A stretch of 23,118 nt of DNA, taken from contig DAOTTO010000406.1 in NCBI GenBank assembly GCA_034437895.1, positions 1 to 23,118 of the forward strand, written 5' to 3'. The DNA comes from JANRLJ01 sp034437895. Its GTDB lineage: Bacteria > Chloroflexota > Anaerolineae > Aggregatilineales > Phototrophicaceae. Every line of letters begins with the position of its first letter. Position 1 is the stretch's first letter. This document shows, piece by piece, positions 14,637-20,500 of this stretch. Made by a program: the position numbers and the translations under genes. Under the pieces are notes generated by a model that did not search any database, was not told where the DNA came from, and worked only from the letters and a program-made list of their open reading frames with translations.

Positions 14637-16688
14637 ATGCGTAAATTCAACGTACTTTTTTTGTTTATTTTGGTCTTAATCATTGGAAGTGCGGCGCTGC
14701 CCGTTCATGCGGCGAGCAGCATCGGGAGCGCGGCAGGTTTTTCCAGCGGATGCAGCGGACTCACGCAGGCTGCTATTCCCGCCGGAGCGCAGCGCATCGT
14801 CAGCGGCAGCACGACGATTTATATTGGCTATCGGCAGGTCAGCGGCAATAATCAAAATTCAATTGCTGCCCGATTTGACAGCGGCGTGTTGGTCTGGTGC
14901 CGCGATACCTATGAAACTGGTACGCCGGACAGCCGCGGCTATGGACTTTTTTGGGATGGCGCAAATGCCCTTTATGCTGTTTTTAGCATAGATGGCGGCA
15001 CAGCCAGCACGACTTTTAATGCAAACGGCGGCTGGTTGAACAGCTACGGCAGCGGCGGCGGATCGAAGGTCGCCGTTATCGCTTTACTTGATCCCGCGAC
15101 GGGTTTATCACTAGGCGCGACCTATCTTACCTCGCTCAACAGCAATGGGCGCACCAATTCGTTTGAGGTCACCGGCTTAAACCTGACCAATAATCGGTTA
15201 GTGGTGACCGCGAATTCGTGGTTTTCTCCACGCAATACAGATCGCACCGCGATGACGTGTTCCGGCGGTTCACCGTTTGCGTATGTCGTCGAACTCAATC
15301 CGACGTTGACCAGCGCTTTATGGGCAGAAGCCGTGAACTGCATTTCTAAAGCCCCTGCGCCCGTTTTGACCGCACCAACTGGGACGATCACCAACCCTTA
15401 TGGCAACCCAAACTATACGTGGACACCCAACGGCGCACCGGGGTACGAATTAGCAGTGTTCCGTTCTGATAATCTCGTCACGCCCGTTTATTATGGCGCG
15501 AATTTGCCCGCTGCCACTTATTGCGCGGCGACCTGCACGATTGAGCCTGTCTCGCAGCCCAGTTATAACGAATCGGCGCGGCTGTATGATGGCGCACATG
15601 TGGTCTATATTCGCGCGCGCGGCGGGACGTGGAGTGCGCCTTACGCCTTTACGCTGGATGCACCCGCACCGCCGCCTGTCGCTAATCTGGGCGTGACAGG
15701 CATAAACACCCGTCGTCCTACCTTGAATTGGTCTCTGACCGGAAATGGCGTTTATGCGACTTGGTTCCGGCTGTATCTCGTCCCAACTGCCCAATTTAGA
15801 GTCGGTGCGCCAACCGTCGATTATTGGTTCAGTCGGGCGCAGCTCTGCGGCGGCGTGACTGGTAATTCGTGTTCGCTGCAATCCGGGCTTGACCTGAACG
15901 ATGTGACACAGTATTCGGTCTATATTCAAACTCGCGCCCCCGGCGGCATCAGCGAAGGCGGCGCACAATATAACAACGGCTGGTCGGGGGCGGATTTTAT
16001 GGTTAACCTGCCCAAGCCCGGCGTGCCACAGAACATCGCGGTCAACATCAATCAAGGTCGTCCGTCGATTGGATGGGACGATGACGCGCAGGCACTCGGC
16101 TTTACTGTGGTCATTTTTAATCACACTACAGGGCAATGGGTCTATAACGCTTATCACCTGAAGGGCAACGCCGGATTAAGCTGCACGGGTGGTCGCTGTA
16201 CGCTGCTCACGGATACGATGATTTTCGCCAACGGCAGTTATTCGGTTTATGTCAACGCGGTAGGAAACCAGGCTGCCAGCGCAGGCGGATCATTTAACAA
16301 TGGTTACGGCGGCCCAACCACACCCACCAATCCAGGTGAGCCGGGTGATTTTGTGCTGGACTTCGGTGTGCCGATTCTGGTCACAAATCCGACAGCAAAC
16401 TTCGGCGGCGGTAGTGTCAATATCAGCTTTACGGGTGTCCCCGGCGCGACGTGGTATTACGTCTGGATCGGGACTGCCAATGGTGCCCAGACCAATCATT
16501 ATGTGTGGTATTCGTCTACCGTGTTGGGCTGCCAAAATGTTGGAACATGCAGCAAGAGCATTCCGCTGTCGCTCCCTCCTGGAACGTATTATTTCGCGGT
16601 ACAAAGCGCGGGGCCGGCTGGCTGGCTGACGACGGACGGGTCAGCGAATAACGGCTTTGCGGTATCGGCAGCGTTTCCAGCGCCATAG
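14637..16688 (+). CDS. Secreted protein with four Cys-pair beta-sandwich repeats
   Basis: 683 residues from the ATG at 14637. A TTG two codons earlier is possible, but GGGGG sits 9 nt before the ATG and too close to the TTG. A signal peptide (MRKFNVLFLFILVLIIGSAA, ending VHA) shows export. An N-terminal domain (about 30-240) carries scattered Cys and aromatic beta strands. Four repeats follow (about 243-345, 350-460, 465-560, 578-680; numbering from the TTG). Each has a W/Y-rich strand, a short Cys pair (C298/C302, C406/C414, C518/C523, C634/C640) and a YxVYxxA-like strand, as in fibronectin-III or Ig-like folds. No anchor is visible. I do not recognise a named family. The likely role is extracellular binding or structure. 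Confidence 0.75.
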   Translation: MRKFNVLFLFILVLIIGSAALPVHAASSIGSAAGFSSGCSGLTQAAIPAGAQRIVSGSTTIYIGYRQVSGNNQNSIAARFDSGVLVWCRDTYETGTPDSRGYGLFWDGANALYAVFSIDGGTASTTFNANGGWLNSYGSGGGSKVAVIALLDPATGLSLGATYLTSLNSNGRTNSFEVTGLNLTNNRLVVTANSWFSPRNTDRTAMTCSGGSPFAYVVELNPTLTSALWAEAVNCISKAPAPVLTAPTGTITNPYGNPNYTWTPNGAPGYELAVFRSDNLVTPVYYGANLPAATYCAATCTIEPVSQPSYNESARLYDGAHVVYIRARGGTWSAPYAFTLDAPAPPPVANLGVTGINTRRPTLNWSLTGNGVYATWFRLYLVPTAQFRVGAPTVDYWFSRAQLCGGVTGNSCSLQSGLDLNDVTQYSVYIQTRAPGGISEGGAQYNNGWSGADFMVNLPKPGVPQNIAVNINQGRPSIGWDDDAQALGFTVVIFNHTTGQWVYNAYHLKGNAGLSCTGGRCTLLTDTMIFANGSYSVYVNAVGNQAASAGGSFNNGYGGPTTPTNPGEPGDFVLDFGVPILVTNPTANFGGGSVNISFTGVPGATWYYVWIGTANGAQTNHYVWYSSTVLGCQNVGTCSKSIPLSLPPGTYYFAVQSAGPAGWLTTDGSANNGFAVSAAFPAP

Positions 16689-16700
16689 CGAGGTGAAATC

Positions 16701-16731
16701 TGTAGGGGCGGCTCGCCGAGTCGCCCTTACA
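16701..16731. repeat. 31-bp palindromic repeat between convergent genes
   Basis: TGTAGGGGCGGCTCG and CGAGTCGCCCTTACA pair at 13 of 15 positions around one base. It lies in the 62-bp gap between the convergent Cys-pair protein gene and recA. It is the same family as 3205-3235 and sits in the same kind of position. Confidence 0.65.
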
Positions 16732-16750
16732 GCGTAACTTCAAACAGTGA

Positions 16751-19738
16751 TTAAAACTCACCGGGTGGGGCATCTTCATTGCCGGCACCTGTGCCGCCTT
16801 CATCCTCCTCGCTGACCTTGCCACGCTTGGGCGGACTGGCGCGAGTCGGGGCGATGGCGGGACGTGCTGCGGCAGGAACGCCGCCTGCGAGGGAAAGCAT
16901 GGTGGGTAAACCGAAGTGAGCGCGAATCAAATCTTCGATCTCATCTGCGACAGCCGGATTTTCCTGCAAATATACTTTGGAATTTTCGCGGCCTTGACCG
17001 AGCAAACCTTCGTTATAACGGAAGAACGCACCGCGCTTGTCGATAATGCCTAAGTCCGTGCCGAGATCGACGATTTCGCCCGGCTTACTTACGCCGCCGC
17101 GTTCAAAGAACATAATGTCGAATTCGGCTTCTTTAAACGGCGCGGAGACTTTGTTCTTTGTCACACGGACGCGGGTACGATTGCCGATGTTATCGCCACC
17201 TTGTTTAATGGCCTGAATACGGCGGATGTCGAGGCGGACACTGGCATAAAATTTGAGCGCCCGTCCGCCAGAGGTCGTTTCCGGTGAGTTATGCACGACA
17301 ACACCATCCACGACGTAGCAATGATTCCCTTCCACCTCAATATCGAAGCGGCGCATATCGGCTAAATCGGTGACGGGCATAATATCAAGAATCGGCATGG
17401 CAGTCGGACTATAAAGTGGCGTAGGTTCGGGCATGGCATAAGTGCTTCCTGCCAATTCGTGCATAAGCGCGGATTGTAAAACAGGCAGCGCGGTGAGTAG
17501 TTTATCGTTGATGGTAAGCTCACCTGCTGACACATAGCCATCTTCCGTCAAGAGGCGATGGTTAGCCGTACAAGTGAAGGTATGACCGCCTGCGACAGTA
17601 AATTCTAAAAATTCGTCGGTGAGGCCGTTATCGAACCAATTGACGATACGACGCGGTTCAAACGTGTTGGTTTGCTCGTTGTAAGACATTACTTCCACGT
17701 CACGTTTAGCTTCGACCAATGTGCTGATTTTCTCGGTTGTGCCATCCGCCAACAAAACGGGTGCATCGCCATGAAAACAGCCGAACATGACCCCGATTTT
17801 TTCGCGCAACTGATTCGTAAACAAGACAGTCGTGTTCGTCTGTTTGATCGTCCCTGATAGCTTACGGAGTGCTTGGCTCATCAAACGTGCTTGCAAGCCG
17901 ACGTGGCTGTCGCCCATTTCGCCTTCGATTTCGGCGCGGGGGACGAGCGCCGCCACGCTGTCGATCACGACCACATCCAACGCACCAGAACGCACCAGCG
18001 ATTCGGTGATTTCTAGGGCTTGTTCGCCTGTATCCGGCTGCGACACATACAACGTATCTAAGTTTACGCCGATGCGTTCCGCATAATTAGGATCAAGCGC
18101 ATGTTCCATATCCACAAACGCGCAAATCCCGCCGCGTTTCTGCGATTGGGCGATGATCGAAAGGCACATAGTCGTATTATGGCTTATCATCCCGTTTGAC
18201 CAGAAGGAATGTGTTTCTGGCATTACGACATCAAACGTCGGCATCTCATCATCTTCGATGGACTCTACAGGATCAAAGAAGAAATTTTTGTCGCGCAAAT
18301 CTTTGAGAACTTCCAAAAGCAGCCATTGTGAATGTCCCATGCTGCGTTCTGACTTGTCCATATAGGCGATGATTTGTTGCAAGCGATCATAAGTCAAGCG
18401 GGCTTTAGGGGTATCACCCATATAATCGTAAAATAGTTTGTTGCCTTCACGGTCAGTATCGGTACCATCGTACAAGGAGCGCAGCAGCCGATTTTGATAG
18501 GGAATGCTGTCGACATTCGTTTGAATTTGGGTGCGAAGCGGACGACTATTGTAATTTTCAAGCCGCGCATCCGTCGCAAAGCCGATCATTTCGCCATAGC
18601 GGACATATTCTGGACCTGAGAGAAATAACCGATAGTAGGTTGTGTCGTTCACGATTTTTTCTCGTAATAGACTGACTAAACCCAAGTTGAGCAGCATCAA
18701 CTGAATTTGTTCTAGCAACTTGCGTGAGGCACTGCTCACTTCAATCGTTGATTTTTCCGCTTCAACCGAGCATTCTAACTCGAAATAAGCCCGTAAAAAT
18801 GCGATCTGGGCTTCGCGGCTTGCCATGCGTACACATTGGGGAACGGTTTTTCCTGCTGCGAGTTCGTATTCCAAGCCGTAGCGTTCTTTTACTAAGGTGC
18901 GGAAGGCCTTGTCGTTGATATGGTGGTCAATCGTCGCCGTATTCGTTTTGGGATACACGCGCACCGCTGTATCCGTAAGCGTGGCGGCAATGCGATGATA
19001 TTCTGTGATGACCTGCGGATCGCTGTTGGAAAAGGCAATGCGTACTTTATCGGAAAGTGAGCCATCAGCGACTAAATAGCCGATAAATGTCGCTTCATCG
19101 GTAGAAAGTTCGCTGCTTCCGAATTGGTTTGTACCACGCAGCATAGGCAGATAATCACCAAGACGGATATCGCCAGCATTGCGCCACACAATATGCCCAT
19201 CATCATTCATCACACGCAAGCGATGATTATGGGTGGCTTCAATCGTTAACCCGGCGCTGGTGCGAATACGCTTGATCGGTTTGCGATTATTCCAAGTGAA
19301 GTGTGAAGTCGATTCTAAGATGCCTTGTTCGTTTACTAGACTGAATTCTTGCTCAAGGATACGATTGGTGCAGGTTGCTTTATGCCCATTATGTGAAAAC
19401 ACCTCTTCTATCGTCAGCAAACCAGCTTCGGTAAGACAGAAAGTGTCTTTACTCAGACATTTCCCCGAACTTTCTGGGCCGTAAATCTCCGTAATGCGCC
19501 CACGCGGCACACCGCCTACGCCCAGCGCAATATCCACAGTCAGCGAACCGGTAGGAATCGTCTCGACTGCGAGGTGCTGCGCGTCACCCAACCGAAGAAT
19601 CGTGCCTTCACCATGCCGCTTGGTGATGTCGGCTAAGGTTGCGTCCAGCGCTTTTTGCCGCCCCTCATCCTGTGGGCTTTGATGGCTGGTGTTCCCAAAT
19701 AAACCGTCGTCGTCCGACCTGCTCTTTTTTCTCGCCAT
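16751..19738 (-). CDS. recA: Recombinase RecA precursor with two inteins
   Basis: 995 residues: three RecA pieces (1-93, 522-653, 818-995; 403 residues once joined) and two inteins (94-521 and 654-817). RecA binds single-stranded DNA, hydrolyses ATP, drives strand exchange and triggers LexA cleavage in the SOS response. Joined extein motifs are intact: Walker A GPESSGK|TT, VDMEHALDPNYA (normally VDAEHALDP), Walker B-like VVVIDSVAALVP, L1 EGEMGDSHVGLQARLMSQAL, and L2 region REKIGVMFG|SPETTSGG, then ALKFYASVRLDIRR. An extended N-terminus (about 28 residues) and a long acidic C-terminal tail (EEDEGG...DEDAPP-like) flank the core. Both inteins interrupt essential sites, so the precursor should be inactive until spliced. 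The gene is divergent from the adenosyltransferase gene; promoter and palindrome lie at 19815-19843. Identification is very secure. Confidence 0.97.
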   Translation of the reverse strand: MARKKSRSDDDGLFGNTSHQSPQDEGRQKALDATLADITKRHGEGTILRLGDAQHLAVETIPTGSLTVDIALGVGGVPRGRITEIYGPESSGKCLSKDTFCLTEAGLLTIEEVFSHNGHKATCTNRILEQEFSLVNEQGILESTSHFTWNNRKPIKRIRTSAGLTIEATHNHRLRVMNDDGHIVWRNAGDIRLGDYLPMLRGTNQFGSSELSTDEATFIGYLVADGSLSDKVRIAFSNSDPQVITEYHRIAATLTDTAVRVYPKTNTATIDHHINDKAFRTLVKERYGLEYELAAGKTVPQCVRMASREAQIAFLRAYFELECSVEAEKSTIEVSSASRKLLEQIQLMLLNLGLVSLLREKIVNDTTYYRLFLSGPEYVRYGEMIGFATDARLENYNSRPLRTQIQTNVDSIPYQNRLLRSLYDGTDTDREGNKLFYDYMGDTPKARLTYDRLQQIIAYMDKSERSMGHSQWLLLEVLKDLRDKNFFFDPVESIEDDEMPTFDVVMPETHSFWSNGMISHNTTMCLSIIAQSQKRGGICAFVDMEHALDPNYAERIGVNLDTLYVSQPDTGEQALEITESLVRSGALDVVVIDSVAALVPRAEIEGEMGDSHVGLQARLMSQALRKLSGTIKQTNTTVLFTNQLREKIGVMFGCFHGDAPVLLADGTTEKISTLVEAKRDVEVMSYNEQTNTFEPRRIVNWFDNGLTDEFLEFTVAGGHTFTCTANHRLLTEDGYVSAGELTINDKLLTALPVLQSALMHELAGSTYAMPEPTPLYSPTAMPILDIMPVTDLADMRRFDIEVEGNHCYVVDGVVVHNSPETTSGGRALKFYASVRLDIRRIQAIKQGGDNIGNRTRVRVTKNKVSAPFKEAEFDIMFFERGGVSKPGEIVDLGTDLGIIDKRGAFFRYNEGLLGQGRENSKVYLQENPAVADEIEDLIRAHFGLPTMLSLAGGVPAAARPAIAPTRASPPKRGKVSEEDEGGTGAGNEDAPPGEF
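17288..17779 (-). other. RecA intein 2: mini-intein in DNA-binding loop L2
   Basis: 164 residues inserted between VMFG (653) and SPETTSGG (818). Block A is CFHGDAPVLLADG with Cys1. Block B is GGHTFTCTANHRLL with T71-x-x-H74. Block F is RFDIEVEGNHCYVVDG with D146 and H153. Block G is VVVHN (H163, N164) with +1 Ser. No LAGLIDADG motif fits: the space where an endonuclease would sit is a short Met/Pro-rich linker (about 101-138). It is therefore a mini-intein, spliceable but not able to home by itself. The site matches the known Mycobacterium leprae RecA insertion point rather than that of M. tuberculosis. Confidence 0.93.
18176..19459 (-). mobile_element. RecA intein 1: LAGLIDADG intein in the Walker A motif
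   Basis: 428 residues inserted between Lys93 and Thr522 of GPESSGK|T. Block A starts with Cys1 (CLSKDTFCLTEAGL). Block B has T76-x-x-H79 (EATHNHRL). Block F contains FDVVMPETHSFW with H417. Block G ends SHN (H427, N428), followed by +1 Thr. All splicing residues are present. In the middle, FIGYLVADGS (125-134) is a LAGLIDADG motif with D132. A second motif, FLRAYFELECSV (221-232), has E229 where the second acid is expected and Cys in place of Gly. The endonuclease may be active or decaying. By eye the DNA is more AT-rich than the flanking exteins, consistent with later acquisition. Confidence 0.93.
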
Positions 19739-19779
19739 GATTTACACTCTTTCAGGTTAAAATAGGCGTTTAGACTAAC

Positions 19780-19785
19780 TATAAT
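19780..19785 (+). promoter_or_regulatory. Possible -10 box of the adenosyltransferase gene
   Basis: A perfect TATAAT on the plus strand lies about 70 bp before the start codon. The matching -35 would be poor (TTAAAA at 17 bp), so the assignment is weak. Confidence 0.25.
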
Positions 19786-19814
19786 CCAAAACGGCAATTC
19801 GTGTTAGAGGACAC

Positions 19815-19843
19815 ATTATAGCACGAATGTTCGTCAATCGCAA
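19815..19843 (-). promoter_or_regulatory. recA promoter with candidate SOS operator
   Basis: On the minus strand TTGCGA (19843-19838), 17 bp, TATAAT (19820-19815) is a strong sigma-70 type promoter 77 bp before recA. Between the boxes lies the palindrome ACGAA-CA-TTCGT (19834-19823). Its CGAAC/TTCG content recalls the Gram-positive LexA box CGAAC-N4-GTTCG, but the spacing is shorter. Position between -35 and -10 fits a repressor site. The LexA assignment is an inference. Confidence 0.5.
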
Positions 19844-19853
19844 CGGAGAACGT

Positions 19854-20402
19854 ATGAAAATTTACACCAAAACAGGTGACGACGGCATGACCAGCCTCTT
19901 TTCCGGCGGACGTGTTTCCAAAACGCATTTGCGTGTGGAGTCCTACGGCACGGTGGATGAACTGAACAGCATAATCGGTGTGGCACGGGCGCACAAACCC
20001 CACAAGCAAACGGGTGATTGGCTGGAACAAGTGCAAACGCACCTCTTTTATCTCGGCGCTGATCTGGCGACTCCGCTCGATGCAAAGGCTGATTGGGTGG
20101 TGCGGATGGACACGGAAAAAGTTGATTGGCTGGAACAGACGATTGACCAAATGACGGCTGATCTTCCCGAATTGAAAAATTTTATCCTGCCGGGTGGCAA
20201 TCTGGCGGCGGCGCAGCTTCATGTGGCGCGGACGGTGTGCCGTCGGGCGGAAAGGTGTGTGCTGACGCTGGGGGCGCATGAGCCGATTGGCGATTTTGTC
20301 GTCCCGTATCTGAACCGCCTCTCGGATTTTCTGTTCACGCTGGCGCGATGGGAGAATCATCAGGCAGGCATCGAAGAAGCAAAATGGGCGCTGCGGGCGT
20401 AG
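19854..20402 (+). CDS. pduO: PduO-type cob(I)alamin adenosyltransferase
   Basis: 182 residues from the ATG at 19854, chosen over an upstream ATG at 19827 because GGAG lies 5 nt before it and the family normally begins MKIYTKTGDDG. The enzyme moves the 5'-deoxyadenosyl group of ATP to the cobalt of reduced cobalamin, making coenzyme B12; it works as a trimer in the cytoplasm. Motifs in order: TKTGDDGMTSLF (5-16, ATP binding), ESYGTVDELNSIIG (29-42), LGADLATP (67-74), FILPGGNLAAAQLHVART (110-127), CRRAERCV (129-136), NRLSDFLFTLAR (154-165). All key ATP-site stretches are intact. It is divergent from recA with a 115-bp shared gap. I see no cobalamin riboswitch and no other B12 gene nearby. Confidence 0.95.
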   Translation: MKIYTKTGDDGMTSLFSGGRVSKTHLRVESYGTVDELNSIIGVARAHKPHKQTGDWLEQVQTHLFYLGADLATPLDAKADWVVRMDTEKVDWLEQTIDQMTADLPELKNFILPGGNLAAAQLHVARTVCRRAERCVLTLGAHEPIGDFVVPYLNRLSDFLFTLARWENHQAGIEEAKWALRA

Positions 20403-20437
20403 GGCAATCGTGGGGATTTACTCATCTCGCTCTTAGG

Positions 20438-20466
20438 TTGCGGTGACATGCTAAACGCTGTAAGAT
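20438..20466 (+). promoter_or_regulatory. Putative promoter of the PKD-repeat protein gene
   Basis: TTGCGG (20438-20443), 17 bp, TAAGAT (20461-20466), then GAGAGGAAG as ribosome site before the ATG at 20501. Confidence 0.4.
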
Positions 20467-20500
20467 TCTGCTTTAAATTAGTAATAGAGAGGAAGTTCGT

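Noticed and set aside
15450..16157. Minus-strand frame of 235 codons within the Cys-pair protein gene
   Set aside because: No ribosome site or motifs, and it overlaps a gene with a clear signal peptide and repeats.
16751..19738. Possibility that the over-long recA is a chimeric assembly or frameshifted fusion
   Set aside because: The frame is continuous. Each insert begins with Cys, ends with His-Asn and is followed by Thr or Ser, and removing both inserts restores uninterrupted RecA motifs.
19739..19853. Cobalamin riboswitch ahead of the adenosyltransferase gene
   Set aside because: The gap is only 115 bp, is taken up by promoters, and shows no B12-box-like conserved segment.
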